A stretch of 64,000 nucleotides of DNA from Hymenobacter convexus (GCF_030580955.1 NZ_JAUQON010000001.1:248001-312000), one strand, 5' to 3'. Positions 49,501-59,926 are shown, counted from the first letter of the stretch. Numbers and translations: made by a program. Notes: generated by a model not told the origin, from the sequence alone.

Positions 49501-50254
49501 GCGGGGCCAGGCCATTGCCGGCGGTGAGAGGCGCCTCGTTGCCGGGTCGCAGCCGAAAGAAGCGGTTGCCGCCGAAGGTGCCCCAGGCTTCGGTGTGGCG
49601 CTTGGTGGGGACTGTAGCCAGGGCTGGAACTTGCCCCGCAGGGCCGACGGAGTGCGCTTCCAGCCGCAAATGCCGGTCGGAATGCCGCAACAGGCCCTGG
49701 CCCGCGGTGCCCAGCCAGGTGTTGCCTTCGCGGTCGTGCAGCAGGCAGATGGGCACGGTACCTTCCTGCAACACAATATGATACTGGTGCAGGTAGCGGC
49801 CAATGGCGGCGGTATCGACGGGCGGCGGGCCGTCGGCGTGCAGGTGCAGGGCGGCGGGCACGGCGACGAGTCTGGCTGGCTCGAAGCGGCCGGCAGCCTC
49901 CTTTTTTACCGAAATGCCGCCTTCAGAATGGCCCACCCACAGCCGGCCGGTGGCGGGCTCTTCGCGCAATGACACCACAAAATCCTCGGCCAGCCCGTCT
50001 TTTTTGGTGAAGGTGACGAAGCGCGTGCCGTCGTAGCGCACCAGGCCCTCGCCAGTGCCCAGCCAGAGGTAGCCCTGCTGGTCCTGCAGCAAAGCGTAGA
50101 TGAAGGAGGGTTGCAGGCCCTCGGCTGGCCCGAACTGCTGCAGGAAAACCCGCTGCGCCTGCGCCGTCCGCGTGAGCAGCAACAGCCCGCCCAGCAGGGC
50201 CAGCAATAGCAGCCCCAGCCGGCGGCGGTAGAAAAAGCGGAGTAAAAGTTTCAA
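46592..50254 (-). CDS. Hybrid sensor kinase with Reg_prop sensor, REC and Hpt domains
   Basis: A 1220-residue one-protein phosphorelay. Residues 1-34 are a signal (MKLLLRFFYRRRLGLLLLALL...RTAQAQ). Residues 35 to about 540 are Reg_prop propeller repeats (GYLWLGTGEGLVRYDG, GRVWIGTHDTGLAFFEPRT, GRLWVGTEGQGLF), then a Y_Y_Y-like strand domain and a transmembrane helix near 620-645. HisKA with NMSHEIRTPMNAVIGLTNLLQ has its His near 706; HATPase N-box NLVGNAIKFT near 821 and DTGIGIPQDKLG near 871. A receiver with LMDVQMPEMDG near 1016 and an Hpt domain with AHKLKGQ near 1161 follow. The HTCS architecture usually has a fused AraC domain; here the output is separate (LytTR gene at 45816). The signal sensed is unknown. 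Confidence 0.93.
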   Translation of the reverse strand: MKLLLRFFYRRRLGLLLLALLGGLLLLTRTAQAQRVFLQQFGPAEGLQPSFIYALLQDQQGYLWLGTGEGLVRYDGTRFVTFTKKDGLAEDFVVSLREEPATGRLWVGHSEGGISVKKEAAGRFEPARLVAVPAALHLHADGPPPVDTAAIGRYLHQYHIVLQEGTVPICLLHDREGNTWLGTAGQGLLRHSDRHLRLEAHSVGPAGQVPALATVPTKRHTEAWGTFGGNRFFRLRPGNEAPLTAGNGLAPPLPGDPVKALLPRPARLGGGFWLGTSTGLYVVATPGQPGVAVPSLSGNDDFEVTALAYAPGTGLWMGTAADGLYLLPADSTKPLRHFTTAEGLLHNTITALLADRTGRVWIGTHDTGLAFFEPRTNDFDYARLTKKGIDVSSFAEDADGRLWVGTEGQGLFCRLPNQKWEQFTASQLPSDYIYGLLPLPGKEPRLLLVHREGLTVLHARTQRFSPLAAPDNLLVRDCLGPAALAHHAGSRTVAWLNTRAGLLRLDLTAGLRQLTAQPPGLALIGAEVDGEARPVQALGQLSAARHRVAFAFEGISLTAGEPLQYQFRLRGLSDEWSRPSRAGEAQFPGLDAGRYELQVRVRRGSAGPWSKIVASGFGIATPFWRTWWFATFALLSLGGVVFGLVRFRERTLRRTQFVLERTVRQRTAELRQQKAQIEDINADLVVARDAAEASRRAKAQFLANMSHEIRTPMNAVIGLTNLLQATRPTAEQAEYLTAIESSSQNLLVIINDILDSSKMEAGKLSLEQVPFRLPEAVRRLGAMFKFATESKGLALQIKVADNVPAAVLGDPVRLNQILVNLVGNAIKFTRQGGVTVTVEAVEPTDSAATGAASASTHSSIHPSANSTIRFAVRDTGIGIPQDKLGAIFEDFSQANTSTTREFGGTGLGLSIARNLVQLHGGQLGVRSEEGQGSEFFFELPYEVADASAAQPEAHAGLLAPFEPALRVLVAEDNALNQLVARKTLEAWNVQVVIAENGRLAVEAASAAPQPFDAVLMDVQMPEMDGYEAARRLRALFPDAGQFPIIGLTASVLPEDRVLALAAGMNDTLAKPFEPAVLYARLAHFTGRSLAPVSEAGSSTAAPVAPPANVTIKPDWHLLEELAGGNEGFLRQIVGTFLAEAPALEALLAANCVDNPAALAGTAHKLKGQVAYFGVPVLHTQLDELERAAKHPAHPYCEPLVESIRQQLAELYPQLEARAPA

Positions 50255-50381
50255 GCCGAAAAAGCTGCCCGTTGGTTTAGCTGCGCAAGGTAAAGGCGGC
50301 CGCCGCCCTGCCCGCCAACTTTCCGATTATTAACGTCCTTCGCCCGGCCAATGTCGCCTTTTGCCCGGCCGCGTCGGTTGG

Positions 50382-52436
50382 CTACTTCGCCGTCACTTTG
50401 AACTCGGTGCGGCGGTTGAGCTGGCGGTTGCCTTTGCTGGTGTTGGGCACTTCGGGGCGGGTTTCGCCGTAGCCCATGGCCGTGAGGCGGGCTGCCGCGA
50501 TGCCGTGCTGCGTGAGGTAACTCACCACGGCCTGGGCGCGGCGCTGGCTCAGGTCCTGGTTCATGGCGGCCTCGCCCACGTCGTCGGTGTGGCCGGCCAT
50601 TTCCAGCTTCAGGGCCGGCGTTTCGGTGAGGAGCTTTTGCAGGCGCTCCAGCTCGGCGGTGCTTTCGGGGCGCAGCGTGGCCTTGCCGGTGTCGAAGAAA
50701 ATGTTGCGCAACACGATGGTGGTGCCCACTTCCAGCTTTTTCAGCGGGATGTCTTTGATGACTTCGGCATAAGCGGCGCCGGCCGGCAGGTCGAAGTTTT
50801 CGGAGTGAAACAGGTAGCCGTCCTGCCGCACCACAATACCGTAGTTGGTGCCCGAGGGCAGGCTGACGAGGTATTTGCCGGAGGTAGCGTTGCTGCGGAA
50901 GGTGGCAATGGTTTGGCCGCTGGTGTTGTCGATGAGGTCGATGGCCGCGTCGAGCGGCTGCTGGCTGGCGGCGTCGGTTACGGTGCCTTTCAGGATGGTA
51001 ACCTGGGCGGTGGCCACGGCCACGGCGGGCGCCAGCACGGTTTGCTTCACCGGGTTGAGGCGCGAGGCAAGCAGCTGGTCTTCCTGGCTGAGCACGGGCG
51101 GCTTTTCGGGGCCGAGAAAGGTGATGCGGTAGATGTCCTTGGCGCCCAGGCCGCCGGGCCGGTCGCTGCTGTAGTAGCCGTGCCGCCCCGAGGCCGAAGT
51201 CACAAAAAACACGTCATCGTCGGGCGTGTTGATGGGCCAGCCCAGGTTTTCGGGCTCGCTCCACTTGCCGTTCTCAAACACCGACTTGAAGATGTCGTAG
51301 CCACCCATCGAGTTGTGGCCTTCGGAGGAGAAATACAGCGTCTTGCCATCGGGCGCCATAAAAACGCCTTCCTCTCCGGCGCCCGTATTGATGGTCGGAC
51401 CCAAGTTCACGGGCTGGTTGCGGCCTTCCATATCGACTTTATATATATCCGAGCCCCCCAGGCTGCCCTCCACCCGGTCGCTCACGAAATACAGCCAGCG
51501 CCCGTCGGGTGAGTAGCTGGCCGAGGTTTCGTGGCTCTTGGTGTTGATGCGCGAGCCGAGCTGTTTGGGCTTGGTCCAGGTGGTGCCGGTGAGGTTGGCT
51601 TCGAGCAGGTCGCCGCCGTTGGTGCCCACGTACACGAGCATGCGCTGGCCGTCGGGGGCCAGGCCCACGGTGGCGTTGTGGTCGTCGGTGTTCACGGGCG
51701 CGCCCAGGTTGGTGGCACGGCTCCACTTCTTGCCCTGCCAGTTGGCCTGGTAAATGTCTTCGAAATAGCCATTGCCCTCGGGGTCCTTCTTGCCGCCCGT
51801 CGAGCCAGCCCGGCGTGAAGTGATGAGAATGGTCGATTCATCGGCCGATACCACCGGGCCGTAGTCCGAATCCGGGGAGTTCAGCTCCGGACCGGCATTA
51901 TCAATAAACACGCGGGTGGGGTGCGCCGCCAGCTGCTGGCCGTTGCGGCACTGCTGCATGTAGCGCTGCAAGTCGGTGGCCGTGATGGTTTCGGCGTCGC
52001 CGTTGCGGGTGTTGCCGCCCACCGGCTGGGCCTGCTGGTACTCGGCCAGGGCCTCGCGCCACTTGCCGCTCAGGTGCAGGGCGCGGGCCAGCAGGTAGTG
52101 CGTGCGCGCATCGGCGGTGGCGTCGAGCCTGGCCGCCTTTTGCAGGTAGGGGAGGGCGGCGGTTTTGGTGGGCGAGTGTAGGTAGCAGTCGCCGATTTTC
52201 ACGTTCAGGGCCGCGTTGTTGGGGTTGAATTCCTGGGCTGCCAGGAAGTGCGGCAGCGCGGCGGCGTAGCGTGGCGGGTCGGCGCGGTACTCGGTGTCGC
52301 CGTCTTTCAGCTCGCGGTTGGCTTCGCGCAGGCCGTCTTTATTGTCGCCAAAGTTGTCTTTGGTGAAGGCGATGCTTTGGGCCGCGGCGGGCAGAGTGGC
52401 GGCGAGGGAGAGTAGTAAGAATAGGCGGAAAAGCAT
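50382..52436 (-). CDS. PorE-like TPR / beta-propeller / carboxypeptidase-regulatory / OmpA protein
   Basis: A 684-residue exported protein with the domain order of PorE, a peptidoglycan-linked part of the type IX secretion system. After the signal (MLFRLFLLLSLAATLPAAAQ), residues about 55-160 are TPR-like (DCYLHSPTKTAALPYLQKAARLDA, HYLLARALHLSGKWREALAEYQQA). Residues about 200-440 form a PD40/WD40-like propeller (SADESTILITSRRAGS, SASYSPDGRWLYFVSDRVEGSLGGSDIYKVD, GKTLYFSSEGHNSMGGYDI). Residues about 490-570 form a carboxypeptidase-regulatory strand domain, and the rest an OmpA domain (FDTGKATLRPES, GHTDDVGEAAMNQDLSQRRAQAVVSYL). Similar proteins unconnected to T9SS exist, so the T9SS role is inference. 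Confidence 0.88.
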   Translation of the reverse strand: MLFRLFLLLSLAATLPAAAQSIAFTKDNFGDNKDGLREANRELKDGDTEYRADPPRYAAALPHFLAAQEFNPNNAALNVKIGDCYLHSPTKTAALPYLQKAARLDATADARTHYLLARALHLSGKWREALAEYQQAQPVGGNTRNGDAETITATDLQRYMQQCRNGQQLAAHPTRVFIDNAGPELNSPDSDYGPVVSADESTILITSRRAGSTGGKKDPEGNGYFEDIYQANWQGKKWSRATNLGAPVNTDDHNATVGLAPDGQRMLVYVGTNGGDLLEANLTGTTWTKPKQLGSRINTKSHETSASYSPDGRWLYFVSDRVEGSLGGSDIYKVDMEGRNQPVNLGPTINTGAGEEGVFMAPDGKTLYFSSEGHNSMGGYDIFKSVFENGKWSEPENLGWPINTPDDDVFFVTSASGRHGYYSSDRPGGLGAKDIYRITFLGPEKPPVLSQEDQLLASRLNPVKQTVLAPAVAVATAQVTILKGTVTDAASQQPLDAAIDLIDNTSGQTIATFRSNATSGKYLVSLPSGTNYGIVVRQDGYLFHSENFDLPAGAAYAEVIKDIPLKKLEVGTTIVLRNIFFDTGKATLRPESTAELERLQKLLTETPALKLEMAGHTDDVGEAAMNQDLSQRRAQAVVSYLTQHGIAAARLTAMGYGETRPEVPNTSKGNRQLNRRTEFKVTAK

Positions 52437-52469
52437 CGGATATGGATTTTGTTCTGTTAAGCGCGGGCG

Positions 52470-52590
52470 GGCGCCTCACCCCCTGACCCCCTGACCCCCT
52501 TTCCCAAGGGAGAGGGGGCACCGGTTTGGTTTCCTTTCGGAATCGTTTTGCTCCCCTCTCCCTTGGGAGAGGGGCTGGGGGTGAGGCGCC
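52470..52590. repeat. Palindrome between TPR gene and PorE-like gene
   Basis: GGCGCCTCACCCCCTGA at the left is repeated inverted at the right end (GGGGTGAGGCGCC), and inner blocks CTTTCCCAAGGGAGAGGGG and CCCCTCTCCCTTGGGAGAGG are complementary. The left arm has a duplicated CCCCCTGA word. Confidence 0.85.
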
Positions 52591-52606
52591 ACGTCAGGCG
52601 AATCGA

Positions 52607-53680
52607 TTACTCCGCCGCCTCGCCCGCGCAGCCGGCCGCGGCGGCATATTGGTCGCCCACCGTCAGCCCCAATTCTGCGGCTTTGCGCCAGTCCTGGCAG
52701 GCTTCGTCGGCCTGGCGGAGCATTTCGCGGGCGTGGCCGCGGTTGAGGTAGGCCTCGGCGTAGTCGGGTTTCAGCTTGAGGGCCTGGCTGGCGTCGGAGG
52801 CCGCATCGGCGTATTTTTCCTGCTTGAGCAGGGCGGCGGCGCGGTTGTTCCAGGCGTAGGCGTACTTCGGGTCGAGCTGCAGGGCCTGGCTGAAGTCGGC
52901 GATGGCGCCGGCGTAGTCCTTGTTTTCGAAGCGGGCGCTGCCGCGGTTGGTGTAGGCCAGGGCGTTGTCGGTCTTCTTCGCCAGGTAGGCGTCGTAGTCC
53001 TTCAGGGCCTGGGGAAGCTGGCCGGTCCGGCGCTCGGCGGCGGCGCGGTTGAGCAGGGCGGGCAGCAGGTCGGGCTGCAGGGCCAGGGCCTGGGTGTAGT
53101 CCTGCGCGGCGGCCGCGAAGTTGCCGAGCTTCTGCTGGGCGCTGGCGCGGTCGTGGTAGGCGTAGGCTAGCTTGGGGTCGGCCTTGAGGGCGCCGTCGAA
53201 ATCGTCGCGGGCGGCCTGGTAGTCGCCTTTTTCGAAGCGCAGCACGCCGCGGTTGTACCAGGCGGGGGCGTAGTCGGGCTTGGCTTTCAGGGCTTCCGAA
53301 TAATCGGTTTCGGCCTCGGTAATGTGGTTCTGGGCCTCCTGGGCGCGGGCGCGGCCGAAGTAGCCGGCGTAGTTGCCGGGCTCCAGCTTCAGGGCCTGGT
53401 CGTAGTCGGCTTGGGCCTGCGGGTAGTCTTTCAGCTCGAAGCGCGTGGCGGCGCGATTGGTGTAGGCGGCCGCAAAATCGGGCTTGGCGGCAATGGCCTG
53501 GTCGAAGCTTTGCAGCGCAGCCGGGTAGCGCTGAGCCTGGAAGCTGGCCAGGCCGGCGTTGTAGGCTTTTTCGGCCAGCTGCGGGCCGGGCAGGGTGCTG
53601 GCGCGCACGGTATCGACTTGCGCCCGCGCCGCAATGGGCGCCGCCATCAACACGAGGAAAAGTAGAGTATTTTGCATCAT
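52607..53680 (-). CDS. Secreted tetratricopeptide-repeat protein
   Basis: A 357-residue exported protein with a signal (MMQNTLLFLVLMAAPIAARAQ) and about nine classic TPR units from residue 30 on: AYNAGLASFQAQRYPAALQSFDQAIAAKPDFAAAYTNRAATRFELKDYPQAQADYDQALKLEP and similar, all with the G/A-x-x-x-F-x-x-x-x-Y/F-x-x-A pattern and P at the turn. The last part (AEAYLNRGHAREMLRQADEACQDWRKAAELGLTVGDQYAAAAGCAGE) closes the array. It is probably a periplasmic scaffold for protein contacts. It is upstream of the PorE-like gene on the same strand, separated by a palindrome. Confidence 0.9.
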   Translation of the reverse strand: MMQNTLLFLVLMAAPIAARAQVDTVRASTLPGPQLAEKAYNAGLASFQAQRYPAALQSFDQAIAAKPDFAAAYTNRAATRFELKDYPQAQADYDQALKLEPGNYAGYFGRARAQEAQNHITEAETDYSEALKAKPDYAPAWYNRGVLRFEKGDYQAARDDFDGALKADPKLAYAYHDRASAQQKLGNFAAAAQDYTQALALQPDLLPALLNRAAAERRTGQLPQALKDYDAYLAKKTDNALAYTNRGSARFENKDYAGAIADFSQALQLDPKYAYAWNNRAAALLKQEKYADAASDASQALKLKPDYAEAYLNRGHAREMLRQADEACQDWRKAAELGLTVGDQYAAAAGCAGEAAE

Positions 53681-53860
53681 AGCCAGATAATAATTCGAAT
53701 AGAAAGCGTAGGTAGCGAAGATATTGGATTTTTTACTTCCAGCCGCATCTGCTGAAAGAAACTTTACGCGGGCGGCTTTTTATAATGCAGCGGATTGCGC
53801 GTGGCCAGGACTGGTAAATTTTAGTCACCCTCAACCAGCCGATTATTTGCCGACTGTGTG

Positions 53861-53868
53861 TAGATTTG
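53861..53868 (+). promoter_or_regulatory. Promoter -7 box for the thi operon
   Basis: TAGATTTG, a perfect TAnnTTTG, about 8 bases before the riboswitch. TTG is found only 11 bases upstream, so a standard -33 is missing. Confidence 0.65.
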
Positions 53869-53875
53869 GCCCATA

Positions 53876-53960
53876 AACTTTAGGGGTGCTGCGCTTCGGC
53901 GCGGCTGAGATAATACCCTTGGAACCTGATTCCGGCTAATACCGGCGAAGGGAAAAGTAA
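53876..53960 (+). ncRNA. TPP riboswitch (THI element)
   Basis: The conserved series AGGGGTGC ... GCGGCTGAGAT ... ACCC ... GAACCTGAT ... TAATACC-GGCGAAGGGA is complete and in order. The outer ACTTT/AAAGT pair could close P1. It senses thiamine pyrophosphate and sits about 90 bases ahead of thiS. No T-tract terminator follows the aptamer, so control may be at translation start or by a structure I cannot resolve by eye. Confidence 0.95.
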
Positions 53961-54050
53961 TGGTCCGTTCGCGGCTGCCCATGGGGTAGTCCGTTGCCGG
54001 CACCCGCTATTGTTTATGGATTGATTTCACTGCCAACTCACCCGGTTGCC

Positions 54051-54254
54051 ATGGTCTGCTACGTAAACAATTCGCCCCAGGAAACTTCCGACAATCAGAC
54101 GCTTATCCAACTGCTCGCCGGCCTCGCGCTGGCCGAGCAGCGCGGCCTCGCCGTGGCCGTGAACGACGAGGTAGTACCCCGCGCCGCCTGGTCCGTCCAC
54201 GAACTGCGGGCGCACGACCGGGTCACGATTATCCGCGCCACACAGGGTGGGTAA
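54051..54254 (+). CDS. thiS: Sulfur carrier protein ThiS
   Basis: A 67-residue ubiquitin-like sulfur carrier ending in the required Gly-Gly (RATQGG), which is adenylated by ThiF and thiocarboxylated to supply sulfur for the thiazole ring. The start MVCYVNNSPQETSDNQTLIQLL is at 54051; upstream in-frame Met/alternative codons at 53994 lie right after the riboswitch and are rejected. ALAEQRGLAVAVNDEVVPRAAWSVHELRAHDRVTIIRA is the usual ThiS core. First gene of the thi operon, followed by a palindromic repeat before thiC. Confidence 0.96.
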   Translation: MVCYVNNSPQETSDNQTLIQLLAGLALAEQRGLAVAVNDEVVPRAAWSVHELRAHDRVTIIRATQGG

Positions 54255-54260
54255 GTCGCT

Positions 54261-54367
54261 ACGTCTGTCATGCTGAGCGCAGCGAAGGACCTTATCACAG
54301 CAGAATAATTTGCAACAATCAGTGCAATCGTGATAAGGTCCTTCGCTGCGCTCAGCATGACAGACGT
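54261..54367. repeat. Palindromic intergenic repeat, family A variant, copy 8
   Basis: Arms ACGTCTGTCATGCTGAGCGC continuing AGCGAAGGACCTTATCAC; the second half differs from copies 1-7 (GGACCTTATCAC instead of GCATCTCTACC). It lies between thiS and thiC. Confidence 0.95.
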
Positions 54368-54413
54368 TTGAATCACAGTCAGCTAAGATTTCACCGCTAC
54401 ACCTTATCAATAG

Positions 54414-56291
<1,878 letters not shown>

Positions 56292-56323
56292 GCCTTTTTA
56301 GAACAAGAACGTCGCATGTTTAA

Positions 56324-56430
56324 GAATGTCATGCAGAGCGCAGCGAAGCATCTTGCCCGCAGCAAGTGATTCAATCGACAGAATTAGTGGTGGCGGGCAA
56401 GATGCCTCGCTATGTTCTGCATGACGTTCT
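56324..56430. repeat. Palindromic intergenic repeat, family A variant, copy 9
   Basis: Arms GAATGTCATGCAGAGCGCAG continuing CGAAGCATCTTGCCCGC, with mismatches in the right arm (TATGTTCTGCATGACGTTC). The loop has TCGACAGAATTAGTGG. It lies between thiC and thiD. Confidence 0.9.
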
Positions 56431-56456
56431 TTATTAGCTGCATTTCGACATAACCC

Positions 56457-57218
56457 ATGGCCCAACCCTTCCGCCCTTACGCCCTTAGCATTGCCGGTTT
56501 CGACCCCAGCGCCGGAGCCGGCTTGCTAGCCGATGTGAAAACGTTTGAGAGCCACGGCGTGTATGGGCTGGGCGTGTGCACGGCTCTCACCTTGCAAAAT
56601 GACGTGTCGTTTGAGCGGGTGAACTGGGTGCCGGCGGTCGAAATCCGGGAGCAGATTCGCGTGCTGTTCGCGCGTTTCAAAGTCGATTTCATCAAAATTG
56701 GTTTGGTTGAAAGCTTACCGCAGCTGCTGGAGCTGGTGGGCTGGCTGAAGGGGCAAAACCCGAAGCTGCAACTTGTGTGGGACCCGGTGCTGAAGGCCTC
56801 GGCCGGCTACGAGTTCCACCGCCAGACCGACCGCCAGCTAATGCAGGCCCTGTGCGCCGAAATGGCCCTCGTGACGCCCAACAAGCCCGAAATGCTGCGC
56901 ATGTGGCCCGGCGAAGAATCGGCGGAAATGGCGGCGCAGGCCGTGAGCGCCTTTTGCCCGGTGTTGCTGAAAGGTGGCCACGATACAGGAGAACTATCGA
57001 CCGACGTGCTCTACGCCCGCGGCAAGTGGGACTCGTTTGCGGTGACGCGGCTGCCGCATGGCGAGAAGCACGGCAGCGGCTGCGTGCTCTCGGCGGCGGT
57101 GCTGGCCAATCTAGCCAAAGGCGAAACGCTGGTCGAGGCCTGCGAGGCCGCTAAGGACTACACCACGGAGTTTTTGGCCAGCAACGACACGCTGCTGGGC
57201 TACCACTCGAAAAGCTAA
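56457..57218 (+). CDS. thiD: Hydroxymethylpyrimidine (phosphate) kinase ThiD
   Basis: A 253-residue ribokinase-fold kinase phosphorylating HMP and HMP-P. The start [48 protein letters not shown] is characteristic (S-I-A-G-x-D-P-S-G-G-A-G). [30 protein letters not shown] and the catalytic [31 protein letters not shown] (Asp replaced region G-S-G-C) are visible. In the common motif the anion hole is H-G-T-G-C-T; here HGSGC, within family variation. thiE begins 7 bases after its stop. Confidence 0.95.
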   Translation: MAQPFRPYALSIAGFDPSAGAGLLADVKTFESHGVYGLGVCTALTLQNDVSFERVNWVPAVEIREQIRVLFARFKVDFIKIGLVESLPQLLELVGWLKGQNPKLQLVWDPVLKASAGYEFHRQTDRQLMQALCAEMALVTPNKPEMLRMWPGEESAEMAAQAVSAFCPVLLKGGHDTGELSTDVLYARGKWDSFAVTRLPHGEKHGSGCVLSAAVLANLAKGETLVEACEAAKDYTTEFLASNDTLLGYHSKS

Positions 57219-57224
57219 TCCATC

Positions 57225-57848
57225 ATGAAAATCAGCACGCTCCACTACATCACCACCAACGTCGAGGCAGCCGAGCTGGCCTGCCAGGGCGGGGTGCGCT
57301 GGGTGCAGCTCCGGGTGAAAAACCAGCCGCCGGCCATCTGGAAGCAGCTGGCGCTCGATACGCAGGCCGTGTGCCGCCGCTTCGGTGCCACGCTCATCAT
57401 CAACGACAACCCCGCGCTAACCCAGGAAATCGGGGCCGACGGCGTGCATCTTGGCCAGGAAGACCTGCCGCCCGACGAAGCCCGCCAGATGCTGGGCTCG
57501 AAATTCATCATCGGCGGCACAGCCAACACCTTTGCCGACGTGCAGCGCCTGGCCGCGGCCGGCGTCAACTACGTGGGCCTGGGGCCCTTTCGCTTTACCA
57601 GCACCAAGGAGAAGTTGAGCCCGATTCTGGGCCTGGCGGGCTACGCCGAAATTATGCGACAGTGCCGGGCGACTGGCATCACCGTTCCCGTTATCGGCAT
57701 CGGCGGCATTGCTTTAGAAGATGTGGCTGCACTGCTGGCCACGGGGCTGCATGGCGTGGCGGTATCCGGGGCCATTGGCGGAGTAGAAAATCCAGCGCAA
57801 GCAGCAAGTCTGTTTGTCAACGAGTTATCGGCTGTAAATCGTATTTAA
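57225..57848 (+). CDS. thiE: Thiamine phosphate synthase ThiE
   Basis: A 207-residue TIM-barrel enzyme joining HMP-PP and thiazole phosphate. Signature parts: [136 protein letters not shown]. The start at 57225 follows thiD by 7 bases, and thiG begins 6 bases past its stop, so D-E-G are tightly packed. A second ThiE-like protein (TenI type) lies on the opposite strand at 61159. Confidence 0.97.
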   Translation: MKISTLHYITTNVEAAELACQGGVRWVQLRVKNQPPAIWKQLALDTQAVCRRFGATLIINDNPALTQEIGADGVHLGQEDLPPDEARQMLGSKFIIGGTANTFADVQRLAAAGVNYVGLGPFRFTSTKEKLSPILGLAGYAEIMRQCRATGITVPVIGIGGIALEDVAALLATGLHGVAVSGAIGGVENPAQAASLFVNELSAVNRI

Positions 57849-57853
57849 TTATT

Positions 57854-58636
57854 ATGTTAAATAAAAATCTGGTCATTGCTGACCGCACGTTTAGCTCTCG
57901 CCTGTTTACCGGCACGGGCAAATTTAGCTCGTCGGTGCTGATGGAGGAAGCGCTTTTGGCGTCGGGCTCCGAATTGGTGACGGTGGCGCTGAAAAGGGTG
58001 GACGTGGCCGACGCGGAGGACGACATTTTGCGCCACCTATCGCACCCGCAGTTCAACCTGTTGCCCAATACCTCTGGGGTTCGCACGGCCAGGGAGGCCG
58101 TTTTTGCCGCCCAGCTGGCCCGCGAGGCGCTGGAAACCAACTGGCTCAAGCTCGAAATCCACCCCGACCCGAAGTACCTGTTGCCCGACCCCATCGAAAC
58201 CCTGAAAGCGGCCGAGGAACTGGTGAAGCTGGGCTTCGTGGTGCTGCCCTACATCCACGCCGACCCGGTGCTGTGCAAGCGCTTGGAAGAAGTGGGCGTG
58301 GCCGCCGTGATGCCGCTGGGCTCGCCCATTGGCTCGAATAAAGGCCTGCTGACGCGCGAATTCCTCGAAATCATCATCGGCCAAAGCAAGGTGCCAGTGG
58401 TGGTGGATGCCGGCATCGGGGCGCCCTCGCACGCGGCGGCGGCCCTGGAAATGGGCGCCGATGCCGTGCTTGTGAATACGGCCATTGCGGTGGCCGGCAA
58501 CCCGGTGGCCATGGCCAAAGCCTTCAAAATGGCCGTGGAAGCCGGCCGCTTGGCCTACGAGGCGCGGCTGGCCGCGCCGGTAGCGCACGCCGAAGCGGTG
58601 GCCAGCTCGCCGCTCACGGCGTTTTTGGATATGTAG
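57854..58636 (+). CDS. thiG: Thiazole synthase ThiG
   Basis: A 260-residue TIM-barrel enzyme forming the thiazole phosphate from DXP, the dehydroglycine from ThiH and ThiS-thiocarboxylate. The start [24 protein letters not shown] at 57854 is clear; the longer in-frame reading upstream lies in thiE and is rejected. Family blocks are [138 protein letters not shown] palindromic repeat separates it from thiH. Confidence 0.98.
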   Translation: MLNKNLVIADRTFSSRLFTGTGKFSSSVLMEEALLASGSELVTVALKRVDVADAEDDILRHLSHPQFNLLPNTSGVRTAREAVFAAQLAREALETNWLKLEIHPDPKYLLPDPIETLKAAEELVKLGFVVLPYIHADPVLCKRLEEVGVAAVMPLGSPIGSNKGLLTREFLEIIIGQSKVPVVVDAGIGAPSHAAAALEMGADAVLVNTAIAVAGNPVAMAKAFKMAVEAGRLAYEARLAAPVAHAEAVASSPLTAFLDM

Positions 58637-58658
58637 AATTATAAATGGTGAAAGCTAA

Positions 58659-58765
58659 GAACGTCATGCTGAGCGGAGTCGAAGCATCTCTACCGCAGTG
58701 GTAAATAAATCGATTGGATTGCGTTGCGCGGTAGAGATGCTTCGGCTGCGCTCAGCATGACGTTC
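58659..58765. repeat. Palindromic intergenic repeat, family A, copy 10
   Basis: Arms GAACGTCATGCTGAGCGGAG continuing TCGAAGCATCTCTACCGC; right arm with TCGGCTGCGCTC mismatches. Loop TCGATTGGATTGCGTTGCGC. Between thiG and thiH. Confidence 0.95.
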
Positions 58766-58791
58766 CGGGTTTCCCCAAATAAATAAGAACC

Positions 58792-59913
58792 ATGAGCTTC
58801 CGCCCCATTTTCGAAGCCCAGTCCTGGGACGATGTAAAGGCCAGCATCTACGCCAAGACGGCGGCCGATGTGGAGCGCGCCTTGGCCGCGCCGCACCGCA
58901 CGCTGGAGGATTTCAAGGCGTTGATTTCGCCCGCCGCCGCGCCGTACCTGGAGCAGATGGCGCAGCTTAGCCATCAGCTCACCCGCAAGCGGTTTGGCAG
59001 CACGGTGCAACTGTATGCGCCGCTGTACCTGAGCAACGAGTGCCAGAATATCTGCACTTATTGCGGTTTCAGCCTCGATAACAAGATTGCGCGGCGCACG
59101 CTGAGCAGCGTGGAAATGCTGCAGGAGGCGGCCGTGCTCAAGGATTGGGGCTACGACCATGTGCTGCTGGTGACGGGCGAGGCCAACGTGACGGTGGGTG
59201 TGGATTACCTGAAAAAGGCCCTGCGCACGCTGCGGCCGCACTTCGCCCACCTCTCCATGGAAGTACAGCCGCTTGACCAAGCCGACTATGAGCGCCTGAT
59301 ACCGGAAGGGCTGAATACGGTGCTGGTGTACCAGGAAACCTACCACCGCGACGACTACAAAAAGCACCACCCCAAGGGCAAGAAATCAAACTTCAACTAC
59401 CGCCTCGACACGCCCGACCGGCTGGGCCGGGCCGGCATCCACAAGATGGGCCTGGGCGTGCTCATCGGGCTGGAAGACTGGCGGACGGACTGCTTCTACA
59501 CCGCGCTGCACCTCGACTACCTCGAAAAAACCTACTGGCAGACCAAATACAGCCTTTCCTTCCCGCGCTTGCGGCCGGCGAAGGGCCTGCTGCAGCCCAA
59601 AGTGGAGATGAGCGACCGGGAGCTGGTGCAACTCATCTGCGCCTACCGGCTGCTGAATGAGGAGGTGGAGCTGTCGATTTCGACCCGCGAAAACCCGGTT
59701 TTTCGCGACCATGTGGTGAAGCTGGGCATCACCAGCATCAGCGCGGGCTCGAAGACCAACCCGGGCGGCTACGCGGTGGCGCCGGAGTCGCTGGAGCAGT
59801 TCGAGATTTCGGATGAGCGCAGCCCCGCTGAAATTGCCGCCATGCTGCGCCGCCAGGGCTACGAACCGGTATGGAAAGACTGGGATGCGACGCTAGTGGG
59901 GCTGGCGCGTTAG
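58792..59913 (+). CDS. thiH: 2-iminoacetate synthase ThiH
   Basis: A 373-residue radical SAM tyrosine lyase that supplies dehydroglycine for the thiazole. The SAM-cluster motif C-x-x-x-C-x-x-C is CQNICTYCGF near residue 84. LTRKRFGSTVQLYAPLYLSNECQN, LLVTGEANVTVGVDYLKKALRTLRPHFAHLSMEVQPL, VLVYQETYHRDDYKKHHPKGKKSNFNYRLDTPDRLGRAGI and SISTRENPVFRDHVVKLGITSISAGSKTNPGGY match the family. It lies between palindromic repeats of the thi operon; thiO, the alternative glycine oxidase, is absent, as expected for a ThiH-using organism. Confidence 0.97.
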   Translation: MSFRPIFEAQSWDDVKASIYAKTAADVERALAAPHRTLEDFKALISPAAAPYLEQMAQLSHQLTRKRFGSTVQLYAPLYLSNECQNICTYCGFSLDNKIARRTLSSVEMLQEAAVLKDWGYDHVLLVTGEANVTVGVDYLKKALRTLRPHFAHLSMEVQPLDQADYERLIPEGLNTVLVYQETYHRDDYKKHHPKGKKSNFNYRLDTPDRLGRAGIHKMGLGVLIGLEDWRTDCFYTALHLDYLEKTYWQTKYSLSFPRLRPAKGLLQPKVEMSDRELVQLICAYRLLNEEVELSISTRENPVFRDHVVKLGITSISAGSKTNPGGYAVAPESLEQFEISDERSPAEIAAMLRRQGYEPVWKDWDATLVGLAR

Positions 59914-59926
59914 GTGATTACAAGCC

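Noticed and set aside
57371..57853. N-terminal extension of ThiG into thiE
   Set aside because: The extension is Arg/Gly/His-rich shadow of thi[14 protein letters not shown] at 57854 is the ThiG family start.
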